From: Marinobacter fonticola
Lineage (GTDB): Bacteria; Pseudomonadota; Gammaproteobacteria; Pseudomonadales; Oleiphilaceae
NCBI RefSeq assembly: GCF_008122265.1
Contig: NZ_CP043042.1
Coordinates: 3,658,001-3,722,000, forward strand
DNA: 64,000 nucleotides
Direction: 5' to 3'
The notes beneath the pieces were generated by a model. The model saw only the letters and a list, made by a program, of their open reading frames with translations. It was not told the origin of the DNA and ran no database searches. Below are positions 1 to 8,677 of the stretch, one piece after another; within the stretch, counting starts at the first letter, position 1; each line of letters opens with the position of its first letter. The translations under genes and the position numbers were made by a program.

Positions 1-97
1 GGTGGCCTTACTCTCGTCGCCCGTCGCCGGTCTGCCAAAAACGCCTAGCCGGTCACCCGACAGTCCGGCACCCAATCCGCGCCGGCCTGTTCCCTTT

Positions 98-140
98 GCC
101 GCCTGCCCGGTCCCCAGCCGGACCAGGCGGCCTTTTCTTG
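98..140 (+). terminator. Rho-independent terminator, left edge
   Basis: An eight-base arm GCCGCCTG pairs with CAGGCGGC across an inner self-complementary CCGG pair, and the second arm runs into CTTTTCTT. The T-tract lies on the + strand, so it would end a gene entering from left of the window. No complete gene lies in bases 1-175. Confidence 0.55.
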
Positions 141-175
141 TCAGTGCCACGCCGATTAATGACTGGCAAAAACGC

Positions 176-478
176 TTAAAGCACCTTTTTAAAGCCCTCG
201 AACTGCGGCGGTCCGAGATAGATTCCCTTCGCGGGTTTGGCGTTAGCGTGGGCTTTGCGAAAAGCGTCCGATTTAGTCCAGCTCACAAATGCGTCTTCGG
301 ACTCCCAAACGCTATGGGAGGAAAACAGCGTATGGTCGTCGTAGCTGGGGCCCTGCAGCAAGTTGAAGCTCTTGAAGCCAGGGACTTCATTCAGGTGGGT
401 CTCGCGGTTACGCCAGATTTCGATAAAGTCCTCTTCCTTGCCCGGTGCGATTCGGAATCGATTCATCGCGATATACAT
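176..478 (-). CDS. IsdG/HmoA-type heme-degrading monooxygenase
   Basis: A 100-residue antibiotic-biosynthesis-monooxygenase fold protein. The dimeric ferredoxin-like family includes IsdG-type enzymes that open the heme ring and release iron in the cytoplasm. Asn6, Trp67 and His77 fall at the positions of the IsdG catalytic triad (Asn, Trp, His), and the family's GF..F.LL core is present (residues 34-41), so heme degradation is more likely than a generic ABM role. The start at 478 has an AAGGAG ribosome site ten bases upstream; the longer open frame begins without one and reads through promoter repeats. It is monocistronic, with reiterated AGACGTATTG motifs immediately upstream. The fold call is firm; the substrate is inferred. 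Confidence 0.8.
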   Translation of the reverse strand: MYIAMNRFRIAPGKEEDFIEIWRNRETHLNEVPGFKSFNLLQGPSYDDHTLFSSHSVWESEDAFVSWTKSDAFRKAHANAKPAKGIYLGPPQFEGFKKVL

Positions 479-494
479 GGTCTGACTCCTTCTT

Positions 495-552
495 ATAGAC
501 GTATTGAACCGTCGTATTACGAATATAGACGTATTGGACGAGACGTATTGGA
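495..552 (-). promoter_or_regulatory. Reiterated AGACGTATTG motifs upstream of the heme monooxygenase
   Basis: On the + strand AGACGTATTG begins at 497, 527 and 541, with a related CGTCGTATTA at 510, giving spacings of 13, 17 and 14 bases. Bases 512-522 form the odd palindrome TCGTATTACGA. They lie within 75 bases of the start codon, where a repressor or activator would bind. No known operator is recognised, and it does not resemble a Fur box. Confidence 0.4.
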
Positions 553-748
553 CACCCACTATATAGCAGCGCCGCCGCTTACACCCCATGCGATTGTCAC
601 TGGTGCCCACTCAACGCAAACGTCATGGATAGAGAGGCCAAGTTGCCGGTTTATTGCCCGAAAAGTTTTGAAATTATCAAAGGCTGGTGATTGCGGCGCA
701 AACTCCGTGTATCGTCGGTCGTTCATTTAAATGGCTGAAGAGATGTCC

Positions 749-1663
749 ATGTCCGAGCTGATCCTGCACCAGTACGCCATGTCCCCGTTTTCCGAGAAGA
801 TCCGCACCATGCTGGGCTACACCGGCCAGAGCTGGAAAGCAGTTACTGTACGCGAGATGCCGCCGCGCCCAGACCTCGAACCGCTGGCTGACGGCTATCG
901 CAAAATTCCCGTGGCCCAGATCGGTGCCGACGTGTTCTGCGATACACGTACCATCAGCCGTGAAATCGCCCGCATGTCCGGCAAGCCTGAACTGGCCCTG
1001 GAGAATAATTCGCAAGAGGTGCAAGACTTTGTCCGCGAAGTGGATCTGCAGATCTTCCTGGCGTGCATTGTCTCGTCCAGTGGCGGCGGCCTGCTGATCA
1101 AGCTGATCCGCAATACGTCCATAATCGATGCCTACAAGTTCTTGAAGGACCGCATCGAAATGGGCAAGAAATCGAAGGTCCGTTCCGTCAGCCCCAAACA
1201 GGCCAAAGCGCGAGTAGCCGAGCATGTGGCCGATCTTGAGAAGCGCCTGACACGGGATTTCCTGTTTGGCGACAAGCCATGCATTGCCGATTTTTCGGCC
1301 TATCACGGCTTATGGTTCGTGTGCGATGTTGCGGAAAAAGACGTGCTCAAGAACGCGCCAAGAGTAAGCGCCTGGATGGAGCGCATTCGCGCTTTCGGAC
1401 ATGGGTCGGTGGAAGAAATCAGCGGCGACCAGGCGCTGGAAGTCGCGCACGCTACGCTACCGCGCCCGTTACCGTCATCGAACGCCAACGGCTCGATCGG
1501 TCAGACAGTCCGTGTGGCGCCTGACGATTATGGACGCGAACCGATAACCGGAACGCTGGTGGCCGATGATGGAACGAGTTGGATTATCGCCCACGAGCAC
1601 CCCCGCGTCGGTACCGTGAACATTCACGTCCCGCAGCAGGGGTTCAGCCTGAAAGACCGCTAA
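749..1663 (+). CDS. Glutathione S-transferase-like protein
   Basis: The N-terminal thioredoxin-like domain (about residues 1-78) begins with a SELILHQYAMSPFSEKIR stretch typical of GST-fold proteins, with Ser/Tyr candidates near the glutathione site and an IPVAQ segment at the cis-proline turn. An all-helical C-terminal domain follows to about residue 215. The last 90 residues are an extension beyond the usual 200-230 length and resemble a small beta domain. The third of three in-frame ATGs is chosen because GAAGAG lies six bases upstream; the first ATG, at 731, has no ribosome site. Substrate unknown. It converges on the lpoB operon, with seven bases between stops. Confidence 0.75.
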   Translation: MSELILHQYAMSPFSEKIRTMLGYTGQSWKAVTVREMPPRPDLEPLADGYRKIPVAQIGADVFCDTRTISREIARMSGKPELALENNSQEVQDFVREVDLQIFLACIVSSSGGGLLIKLIRNTSIIDAYKFLKDRIEMGKKSKVRSVSPKQAKARVAEHVADLEKRLTRDFLFGDKPCIADFSAYHGLWFVCDVAEKDVLKNAPRVSAWMERIRAFGHGSVEEISGDQALEVAHATLPRPLPSSNANGSIGQTVRVAPDDYGREPITGTLVADDGTSWIIAHEHPRVGTVNIHVPQQGFSLKDR

Positions 1664-1670
1664 AGCGCGG

Positions 1671-2270
1671 CTACCAAGCCACCGCGTCGTTCGATCCCCG
1701 TTTGATAATCGGGGTTTCGTTCTCCCACACAGCCAGACCGTTCTGCAGGTCGGTCAGGCTGAGCTGGAAATAGTATTCCACCTGCTGCTCGTCCTCGACT
1801 TTGTGGTTACGCTGGATGATCTTGCCGGACAGACTCAGGTCCGGCGCTTGGAGCGTACCTTTGCGCTGCACGCCGGACTGGTCGAACTCTTCGTTGTTAC
1901 GAAGTTCACGGGCCTGCTGGTTCATCGGGTCTTCGGCGCCCTCCACACCAACAGCCGTCGTGGTCAACACCTTGCCCGAACGCAGCAGGGCGACCCGTAT
2001 TTTCTTGGTAAGCTGATCGGTATCGATACGCTGCATGGTGTCATTGACGATGCGGCTGACCACCATGACGTAACGCTGGCCGGAGGGATTGGAGACGGCA
2101 CCGCTGGCCAGCAGATCCTGCACTGCGTCGTCTGCAGCGCGCTCGAAGTCCCGGTAGTCGAGTGTCATGGCTACCGGGCCCGTATCTGCCGCCGGGTCGA
2201 CATAGCGGGTAGGCGTGGCGCAGGCCGTCAACAGCAACGATACAGCGGTTATGACGATCAGCTTTTTCAT
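1671..2270 (-). CDS. Penicillin-binding protein activator LpoB
   Basis: Outer-membrane lipoprotein of 199 residues. It has a lipoprotein signal with LLLTAC as the lipobox, then the LpoB fold (TMTLDYRDFERAADDAV..LLASGAV). In enterobacteria LpoB crosses the periplasm to activate the synthase PBP1b. It is last in a three-gene minus-strand operon and its start overlaps the ycfL stop by four bases, implying translational coupling. The central SGKIIQRNHKVEDEQQVEYYFQLSLTD strand region is typical of the family. The PBP partner is not in the window. Confidence 0.88.
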   Translation of the reverse strand: MKKLIVITAVSLLLTACATPTRYVDPAADTGPVAMTLDYRDFERAADDAVQDLLASGAVSNPSGQRYVMVVSRIVNDTMQRIDTDQLTKKIRVALLRSGKVLTTTAVGVEGAEDPMNQQARELRNNEEFDQSGVQRKGTLQAPDLSLSGKIIQRNHKVEDEQQVEYYFQLSLTDLQNGLAVWENETPIIKRGSNDAVAW

Positions 2271-2671
2271 GGCTCTCGATCCTCGCGCAGGTGCAACTGA
2301 TAGCTGACGGCCCGCTCATGCGGGGCCGTTGCCGAGAAGAAACGGGTCTGATTGCGCAGCACGCGTGCGGTTCGATAGCCCTCGCCAACACCGGGCACGA
2401 TCATGCCGTCCCCGTCGAACCAAGTGACATCCCACTCCATATCCGTGTCCTGATATGCCTGAACCGAAAACTGGATACGTAGCAGGGCGCTGTCGTCTGC
2501 CAGTTTGACCCGTTGAGACAGCAAGTCCTGAACCGTCAATGACTGGCGGATTTCCGGGTCGACCTTCAGGTCGTCGCGGGGTACGTATTCCCGCTTGGGC
2601 TGGACCGGTGCGCAGGCGGCGATCACCGCACTCGCCAGCGCCAACGTCAGCATGAATACCGTTTTACGCAT
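2267..2671 (-). CDS. YcfL-type (DUF1425) lipoprotein
   Basis: A 134-residue lipoprotein with a signal peptide ending at AVIAAC. The mature domain is a small beta sandwich (VKLADDSALLRIQFSVQAYQDTDMEWDVTWFDGDGM) of the YcfL/DUF1425 type, which is usually encoded beside lpoB. The start at 2671 has AGGAG nine bases upstream; the upstream in-frame start lacks one. Function is not established in the family; conserved linkage suggests a role with LpoB in envelope growth. Confidence 0.8.
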   Translation of the reverse strand: MRKTVFMLTLALASAVIAACAPVQPKREYVPRDDLKVDPEIRQSLTVQDLLSQRVKLADDSALLRIQFSVQAYQDTDMEWDVTWFDGDGMIVPGVGEGYRTARVLRNQTRFFSATAPHERAVSYQLHLREDREP

Positions 2672-2682
2672 AATAAGCTCTC

Positions 2683-4200
2683 CTATAGCGCGTCCATCGC
2701 CGAACATGGCCGCGACCCGTCGTCATCCCCTGCAAGGGTATAACACTGGCCGGGGCGCTCGCCCTTAAGGTCCAGCAACATTACCGTAGCAGGCGCCTGG
2801 GCGGTAGGTCGCTTAACGTAAACCAGGGTAAAGGGTTGATCCGGAACGTCCACCGTTCCCAGACGCCCCCGAACAGTGTCACCCAGAACGATCCGGCCAT
2901 CGGCGGGCCGTTCCATGCGCGCGACCTCCCAGTGGTCCGGCAGTGCTTGCCAGCCTCGCAGGTCTGCCTGGGTGGTCGCGAGGGTGTAGATAATCGACCC
3001 CAACTGGCCTGCGATACCAAGGGACTCCGTAGCCTGATATTGGATGATGCCCTTGACCACCGCGCCGGAAATGGCGCGGGTCAGCACGCTGGAGAAACGG
3101 GCCTGCATCTCGGTGCGAATAACCTTGCCCATCTGGGCAACAGGTTCTGTTTTGACACTGCCCGCCGGCGATTGAGCCATCAGACTACCCGCAACCGCTG
3201 TGCGTTCCCGGTAGCGCGGCAACGCTATGCTGGTAAATATCACGGACGCCCTGTCGCCACCATGGGACAGGAATAACGGTATATCAAACCGGGCTTCTTC
3301 CAGTACCGGGCCCAAGCCATTCTCGTAAAGTATCCACACCATCGGCGGCAGCTCATTTCGCCTCGTGCGGCCCGCGGCCAAGTCAGCCGCCAGCTCGGCG
3401 TCAGCTTGCAACGTCGCATGGCCCGGCGTCATGGCAGCCACCCGGCGTAAAGAGTTGGCGCCCCGTTCCGTATCCGCTCCGCCCTGGCCGCTGGCCAAGA
3501 AGAACAGCCCGTGCAGGTAGGTGCTGGAAGGCACGATGTAATCGGGATAGACGCTCCAACCGGACGGGTCGCCATAATGGGCTTCCAATACCGAGCGCAT
3601 GCCGTCGCTCTGAATACTTCGCTGAACCATTCGAGCGTTCTGCGGATCGTTCTGCAGCGCCCGGCGTTGCTCGGCGATTTCCTCGGCGAAGAAATCCACC
3701 GCCCGCCGCGTGCGGTCGTCGGCGCGATTGAACTCCACCCGCGCATACTCAGCATTGGCCTCGGCCAAAAATGACAAGCCTTTGTAGGTGTTCACCATGA
3801 TGGCCTCGGACATCAGGGCGCGATAGTCCCGAGAGGATTCATTGACCAGCACCGACATTACATTTTCGGTCGCGGAGGACGCGAAGCCCTCAGTATCCAG
3901 ATATTTCATCTCGGCTTCGGCCTTGTCGAACGCCGCAATCGAGTCCTCAAAGTCCCCTTCCAGGCGATAGGCTTCGCCCTGGTGCAGCAGTTCAAGCACG
4001 TGATTACCTTTGCCGGGATCGCCCTCGTCCTGATAGTTCATGACGCTGGCAGCAACGGCGTAATTGCCCTGGCTGAAAGCACTGTTGAACTGGGCCATCC
4101 GGTCTCTTTGCTGGAACGCAGAGCAGCCGGCGAGACTTAACGCGGCGAGGAGTGCGAGACTGTTTCGGGTCAATCGATGCGCGGTACTAAAAATCAACAC
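2683..4200 (-). CDS. COG3014-family lipoprotein, first gene of the lpoB operon
   Basis: A large lipoprotein with lipobox LAGC, followed by tetratricopeptide-like helices (NYAVAASVMNYQDEG.., AYRLEGDFEDSIAAFDKAEA) and a C-terminal beta domain. COG3014 proteins are commonly adjacent to ycfL and lpoB in marine Gammaproteobacteria; their role is unknown. Two starts are possible. ATG at 4230 lacks a ribosome site and gives a long N-region. GTG at 4200 has AGGA five bases upstream and gives a normal signal peptide, so it is preferred. The stop lies 11 bases from the ycfL start, within one transcript. Confidence 0.75.
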   Translation of the reverse strand: MLIFSTAHRLTRNSLALLAALSLAGCSAFQQRDRMAQFNSAFSQGNYAVAASVMNYQDEGDPGKGNHVLELLHQGEAYRLEGDFEDSIAAFDKAEAEMKYLDTEGFASSATENVMSVLVNESSRDYRALMSEAIMVNTYKGLSFLAEANAEYARVEFNRADDRTRRAVDFFAEEIAEQRRALQNDPQNARMVQRSIQSDGMRSVLEAHYGDPSGWSVYPDYIVPSSTYLHGLFFLASGQGGADTERGANSLRRVAAMTPGHATLQADAELAADLAAGRTRRNELPPMVWILYENGLGPVLEEARFDIPLFLSHGGDRASVIFTSIALPRYRERTAVAGSLMAQSPAGSVKTEPVAQMGKVIRTEMQARFSSVLTRAISGAVVKGIIQYQATESLGIAGQLGSIIYTLATTQADLRGWQALPDHWEVARMERPADGRIVLGDTVRGRLGTVDVPDQPFTLVYVKRPTAQAPATVMLLDLKGERPGQCYTLAGDDDGSRPCSAMDAL

Positions 4201-4356
4201 TCGATTCCTGGTCCGAGAATACGCCATCATATTTACAGTGCACTAGACAGTAACGGTGAGGATGAGTTCATGGGAGAAAACGCTTGCCATGTTACCGCGT
4301 GGCGGGCAGCATTTCCCGCTCACCCAACGAGCATGAACAACGAAGAGGACTTTACA

Positions 4357-4635
4357 ATGGCACAAGCAACCGCACGCCACATTCTGGTAGACAACGAAGC
4401 GAAGTGTGAAGAGCTCAAGCAACAGATTGCCGATGGCAAAGACTTTGGCGAAGTGGCCCGCGAACATTCCAGCTGCCCCTCCGGGCGCAACGGCGGCGAC
4501 CTCGGTTCCTTTGGCCCCGGCCAGATGGTCCCGGAGTTCGACAAGGCCGTGTTCAACGGTGACGTCAATGTCGTGCAGGGCCCGATCAAGACCCAGTTTG
4601 GCTATCACCTCCTAGAGGTCACCAGCCGTACCTGA
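4357..4635 (+). CDS. Peptidyl-prolyl cis-trans isomerase C (parvulin)
   Basis: A 92-residue single-domain parvulin, the same length as E. coli PpiC, without signal peptide. It is a cytoplasmic proline isomerase. Diagnostic segments are ARHILV at the start, the SSCPSGRNGGDLGSFGPGQMVPEFD core and the terminal FGYHLLEV. The start at 4357 has GAGGA upstream; the longer open frame to 4177 has no family similarity. It is followed at once by a strong bidirectional terminator. Confidence 0.93.
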   Translation: MAQATARHILVDNEAKCEELKQQIADGKDFGEVAREHSSCPSGRNGGDLGSFGPGQMVPEFDKAVFNGDVNVVQGPIKTQFGYHLLEVTSRT

Positions 4636-4652
4636 TTAGGTGGGCTACTTTG

Positions 4653-4687
4653 AAAACCCCGGAGATCGTCGATCTCCGGGGTTTTTT
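4653..4687. terminator. Bidirectional Rho-independent terminator
   Basis: A perfect inverted repeat (CCCCGGAGATC with GATCTCCGGGG around a GTC loop) is bounded by AAAA on the left and TTTTTT on the right. It can end ppiC on the + strand and the chemoreceptor transcript on the - strand. Confidence 0.92.
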
Positions 4688-4753
4688 AATGCGAGCTGGA
4701 ACCCAGGCAATTGTGTGCCGTGCGGTTAATTCGCTGATCTACTGCGCGGCACA

Positions 4754-6520
4754 CTAATACCTGAACTGCGAAACCGCTGCCTGCAATTCATCCCCCATGC
4801 TCGCCAGCCGATCCGTGCGTGACCCTGTATCCGACGCATGGTGATTGATCCGATCGATCTGCTGAGTCAGGTTGGCGAGGTTGCGGTCAATACTCTGAAT
4901 CGCTTCGCTCTGCTCCGCCGTGGCCTGGGCCACCTGTTGATTCAGCTCCTGCATCCGGCTGGCCTTAGTCTCGATACTCTCCAGACTGTTGCTGCAATGG
5001 CGGATACAATCCACCGTATGGCGACTTTCCTCCAGGCTCTGACGGATTTCGGCTACCGCCCGGCGCGCATCGGTTTGCAGGTTTTCCACCAGGTTCTGGA
5101 TTTCCACGGTGGAATCGCCGGTGCGGCTTGCGAGTCCCCGGACCTCGTCGGCCACGACCGCAAAGCCGCGACCGGACTCCCCGGCCCGTGCCGCCTCGAT
5201 GGCGGCATTCAGCGCCAGCAGATTCGTTTGTTCGGCGATACCGCGAATCACATCGAGCACCGTACCGATGCTGTCGCTTCGCTCGGCCAACTGATGGATG
5301 ACGCCGCTGGCCATATCGATCCGGCCAGTGAGCGCGTCCATGGCTTTTACCGATTCACTGGCCGCGGAGCCGCCCTCTCGGGTGAGGCGACTGACTTCGT
5401 CGGCCAACCGGGCCGCATCTTCGGTGCTAGCCTGAATACCCGTAGCCGAGGCTGACATCTGGGTCGTCGCCGTGGCAACCAGCCCCGTCTCCTGCTGTTG
5501 CTGACCGACCTGCCCCGCCAGTTGCTGACTACCCTGCTTGCCCTGAACCGCCACCTGCCCCAATTCCTGGGTGGAGTCCCCGAGGCGATGGATGAGTTCG
5601 CGGAAGCGCCCCAGCATGCTATCGAACGCGCGGGTGATGACCTGCAGCTCATCGTCACGCCGGTAATCCAGGGACGCCGTCAGATCGCTGTTGGCGTGAA
5701 TCTGCTCGATGCGCTGGCCCAGCATGCGGATCGGTCCCAGCACGGAGCGCAGGAAGATCGCCCCGAGGACCACGGCCAATGCCGCGATAACAGCCATCAT
5801 GCCCAAACTCACCCGGGTTGCCTGCCGAATATCGCCGCGAATAGCCGCGACCGACTCAGCCACCTCGGCACCGGCCCCCTCGACAGCATCGCCCGCCTCA
5901 AGCACACCATCCCCCAGCGCCTGTTCCTGTTGACGATAAGCCTGCCTGACGGCATCCAGCCGGGCGCCAAGCAGCACTGCGCGCTCACGGGACGCCTCGC
6001 CCATCGAGCGCCCCATCAGCATCATGGAGTCCTCGAAGAAGGTGAACATCTTCTCCGCCAGCATGCGGTACTCGTCCAATGTTGAGGTCATCTCCGCCAC
6101 GAGATCGGCCAAATCGGGGTTTTCGTCGACCAGTCGCGTCAGTGCCGCACCGAAGGCGTCGAATGCGACATGCGCCTTGTCGAGGGATTCGGGGTCGGCA
6201 TTCAGGGCGGCGTGGGAATACCAGTATTGCAAGCTGTCGAGTTGGCGCTGGGCGTCGTTGACGCCTTGGGCCAGCGCGGCCAGTCGGCGCTGCTCGCGGA
6301 TCAAGTCGGCCTGGCGCCGGGTCGCCTCCACCTGACCGTCGATGCTGGCCTGCTGACGGTCGACACTGTCGCCAATGGCATCGATACGGTGGATCACCAG
6401 GCTGGAGGCGCCAACCGCCACGGCAGTCAGGATCGCAAACAGCAGGATCACCTTGGTCCGGATCGTCAGGGAAAAGGAACGCGCTCGACTGCGCTGGATT
6501 GAGTTCTGGCTAGAGGACAT
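4754..6520 (-). CDS. Methyl-accepting chemotaxis protein
   Basis: A 588-residue transmembrane chemoreceptor. TM1 is about residues 22-42, then a helical periplasmic sensor of about 190 residues, TM2 about 235-257, a HAMP domain ([14 protein letters not shown]) and a cytoplasmic signalling hairpin. The hairpin tip [19 protein letters not shown] is the CheA/CheW contact. There is no C-terminal CheR-docking pentapeptide. GGAGGG precedes the start. It lies 59 bases downstream of a co-directional maltose-binding-type protein gene and is probably co-transcribed, so that protein may be its ligand carrier. The ligand itself is unknown. Confidence 0.92.
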   Translation of the reverse strand: MSSSQNSIQRSRARSFSLTIRTKVILLFAILTAVAVGASSLVIHRIDAIGDSVDRQQASIDGQVEATRRQADLIREQRRLAALAQGVNDAQRQLDSLQYWYSHAALNADPESLDKAHVAFDAFGAALTRLVDENPDLADLVAEMTSTLDEYRMLAEKMFTFFEDSMMLMGRSMGEASRERAVLLGARLDAVRQAYRQQEQALGDGVLEAGDAVEGAGAEVAESVAAIRGDIRQATRVSLGMMAVIAALAVVLGAIFLRSVLGPIRMLGQRIEQIHANSDLTASLDYRRDDELQVITRAFDSMLGRFRELIHRLGDSTQELGQVAVQGKQGSQQLAGQVGQQQQETGLVATATTQMSASATGIQASTEDAARLADEVSRLTREGGSAASESVKAMDALTGRIDMASGVIHQLAERSDSIGTVLDVIRGIAEQTNLLALNAAIEAARAGESGRGFAVVADEVRGLASRTGDSTVEIQNLVENLQTDARRAVAEIRQSLEESRHTVDCIRHCSNSLESIETKASRMQELNQQVAQATAEQSEAIQSIDRNLANLTQQIDRINHHASDTGSRTDRLASMGDELQAAVSQFRY

Positions 6521-6579
6521 CGGGCTATCCCTCCGTTTGTAGGGCCGTTAAAGAGAATCGAGGAATCAAGGCAGCACCC

Positions 6580-7809
6580 TCAGGGCAGGTAGTGGCGGCG
6601 GGTCCAGCCTCGCATCTCGTCGAGCCGTCTCAGACGGTGCGCGGCCTCGTCCAGCGTCGGGCGGATAGGGCTTCCAGCCGTCAGCATGTCGGCGAAACGC
6701 CGGGTCATCAGATCCCAGAAGCGCTTCATCTCAGGTATGTTGGGCATCATTTCGCCCTTGCTGGCCGACAGGAAAGTATGCTCGATAAAGGGATCGTCAC
6801 TGAGATCGCGAACCAATCCCAGGTGGGCCACCGCGCCCAGAGGTTTGTCGTCGTTGACGGTCGCGAGACCGTCTTTGGTCAGCAGGTAATCTTCCAGGAA
6901 GCGTTTTGCCATCACCTTGTTCGGCGTTGCCGAACTTATTCCCGCCGCCAGAACACCGACAAAGGGTTTACCGGGATGCTCCGGTTCCACCGCCGGCACG
7001 TCGGCGATACCGATATCGATACCCGCCTCGCGCAATTCGCTCCAGGCCCAGGGACCGTTGATGATCATGGCGGTATCGCCTGCCTTGAATGAGGTCATCA
7101 TGCTGCCGTAGTCGGTGCCCTTATCCAGAGCCCCTTGCTCCAGTAGCCGGCGAATGGCCACCGTGGCTTCGACCGAACCATCCGTCGCCACGCCGACATC
7201 CGTCAGGTCATAGACACCATCGGTCTTGCCAAAACTGTAACCACCGGCACCGGCGAGAATCGGCCAGGAGAAATAGACATTCTTGTAATCCCAGGCCAGC
7301 GCGTGCTTGCCGTCCTTACGCAGCTCCCGGTCCAGTACCAACACATCGTCCATGGTCGCAGGCGGCGTGCTGACCAGAGCGCGGTTGTAGATCAAGCTGA
7401 CCACCTCCGTTGCGATGGGATAACCGTAGACTTTGTCGCCCACAGTCACGGCCTGCCAAGCGAATGGCGCGAGCGCTTCCCGTACCGAAGCCGAGGGTTC
7501 GACGGGTTCCAGCAGGCCTTCGTTGATCCAGGAGCCGAAGCGGTCATGGGGCCAGATAATGATGTCCGGCGCCTGGCTGGTGTAGCCGGAGTGATCGAAC
7601 TTGCCCGTCAGGTCATCCGGCGTTTCCACCACCACCGGTACGCCGGTGTCCCCCTCGAAGCGTCGCCCGACCTCGGCCAGGCCGTTGAATCCCTTGTCGT
7701 GATTGATCCAGATATGCAGCGTACCGGCCTCGAAGGCGAGTACCTGGCTGCCTGGAAGAGCGAGAAGAAAAGCAGTAAAGAGTGTTTGGAGAATTGATGT
7801 GATCCGCAT
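6580..7809 (-). CDS. Maltose/maltodextrin-binding-type periplasmic protein, orphan
   Basis: A 409-residue extracellular solute-binding protein close to MalE along its length: signal peptide ending about [33 protein letters not shown], then [30 protein letters not shown] and the C-terminal KRFWDLM segment. MalE delivers maltodextrins to MalFGK and to chemoreceptors. No malF, malG or malK is in the window; the next gene is a chemoreceptor. The ATG at 7809 has GGTGGAG six bases upstream; the earlier in-frame GTG at 7821 is inside that site. The mature domain is conventional, so activity is expected. Confidence 0.85.
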   Translation of the reverse strand: MRITSILQTLFTAFLLALPGSQVLAFEAGTLHIWINHDKGFNGLAEVGRRFEGDTGVPVVVETPDDLTGKFDHSGYTSQAPDIIIWPHDRFGSWINEGLLEPVEPSASVREALAPFAWQAVTVGDKVYGYPIATEVVSLIYNRALVSTPPATMDDVLVLDRELRKDGKHALAWDYKNVYFSWPILAGAGGYSFGKTDGVYDLTDVGVATDGSVEATVAIRRLLEQGALDKGTDYGSMMTSFKAGDTAMIINGPWAWSELREAGIDIGIADVPAVEPEHPGKPFVGVLAAGISSATPNKVMAKRFLEDYLLTKDGLATVNDDKPLGAVAHLGLVRDLSDDPFIEHTFLSASKGEMMPNIPEMKRFWDLMTRRFADMLTAGSPIRPTLDEAAHRLRRLDEMRGWTRRHYLP

Positions 7810-8080
7810 GACTGACTCCACCGTTTGTGGCCGGCGTGCCGTCTCACCGAAAGCGGACGGGCGGCAGCGGTGGGCTGGAGCCTGAAGCCGGAGAAACAGT
7901 CGCCGCGGACATACTTAAGCAACTCTTTGAGTATGCCCTTGTTGTTATTGTGTCGAGTGGGCGCACCGGGAGTGCGCCGAGATTCAGTCTATGGCAGCGG
8001 GCTGTTGGGACGGGTCATTCTAGGGGTAGGTTTCTGAGGATGAGTATTCCGGCGTAGAAGGGAGGCTCCAGGGCGCCCCA
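7810..8080. other. Intergenic stretch between malE-like gene and DUF2931 gene
   Basis: No gene is seen in these 271 bases. Bases 7964-7978 form a GGCGCAC/GTGCGCC hairpin without a T-tract. The promoter for the malE-chemoreceptor unit should lie near its right-hand flank of the start, but no clear -35/-10 pair could be assigned. Confidence 0.4.
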
Positions 8081-8677
8081 CTACCACCCCTCGGTGGGCA
8101 CACCATGTTGTTCGAGGTAGTCGCCGTGTTCTTCCAGATAGTTTTCGATACCGACTTTGTAGGGAGAGACATCTTTGTCGACTTCGTTTGCCTGCAGACG
8201 AGCGACTTCGATTTCATTGCCGATCTGATTTTTGATCCACAAAACAATCGTACCGCCAGGAGCCAACCCTATGGTCAGCATGTCCCGCGGTCGTTGGAAG
8301 GAACCCAAACTGGTTGTATATGTAGCGGGCTGACGCATCTTTTCGAGTAGACCATCTGGCAATGAAAACAGGCGTTGATACGTTTTTTGTTCGGCGAAAG
8401 AAAACCATTCTATGCCGATGTAATCCGGAAACGGCTCGAGTGAACCTCCTGAGCCCCTCGGTCCATTAGGACCTTTCCAGCAACACTCAACCATCCCAAT
8501 GGGCATTCGCCAGTGCCTCACTCCAGATGCCTCAAGTTCAAAGTGCCTCACCCACACACTGTAGTGCTTGGGGGCAGCCACACCGACATACCAAGTTGAA
8601 TCATTCTCGGGTGTGGAAGCACATCCAGATATGAGCCCGCCGACCAGGATTAACAGGAAAAAACCCAGGCTTCTCAT
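8081..8677 (-). CDS. DUF2931 lipoprotein, probable immunity partner of the Tle1-type lipase
   Basis: A 198-residue lipoprotein with lipobox LISGC, placing it in the envelope. The WYVGVAAPKHYSVWVRHFELE, PDYIGIEWFSFAEQKTYQ and PGGTIVLWIKN segments match the DUF2931 pattern. These lipoproteins recur next to DUF2235 lipase genes of type VI secretion loci, where periplasmic immunity proteins protect the producer. Its start overlaps the stop of the lipase by four bases, so the two are translated together. Immunity is inferred from linkage and location, not from a motif. Confidence 0.7.
   Translation of the reverse strand: MRSLGFFLLILVGGLISGCASTPENDSTWYVGVAAPKHYSVWVRHFELEASGVRHWRMPIGMVECCWKGPNGPRGSGGSLEPFPDYIGIEWFSFAEQKTYQRLFSLPDGLLEKMRQPATYTTSLGSFQRPRDMLTIGLAPGGTIVLWIKNQIGNEIEVARLQANEVDKDVSPYKVGIENYLEEHGDYLEQHGVPTEGW

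Noticed and set aside
2..730. Open frame of 242 codons on the + strand
   Set aside because: It covers the antisense of the heme monooxygenase gene and its repeat promoter, shows no family features, and a terminator lies at its start.
677..1306. Open frame of 209 codons antisense to the GST-like gene
   Set aside because: Shadow frame; composition is typical of the complementary strand of a GC-rich gene.
7964..7978. Hairpin as a terminator
   Set aside because: No T-tract on either strand.
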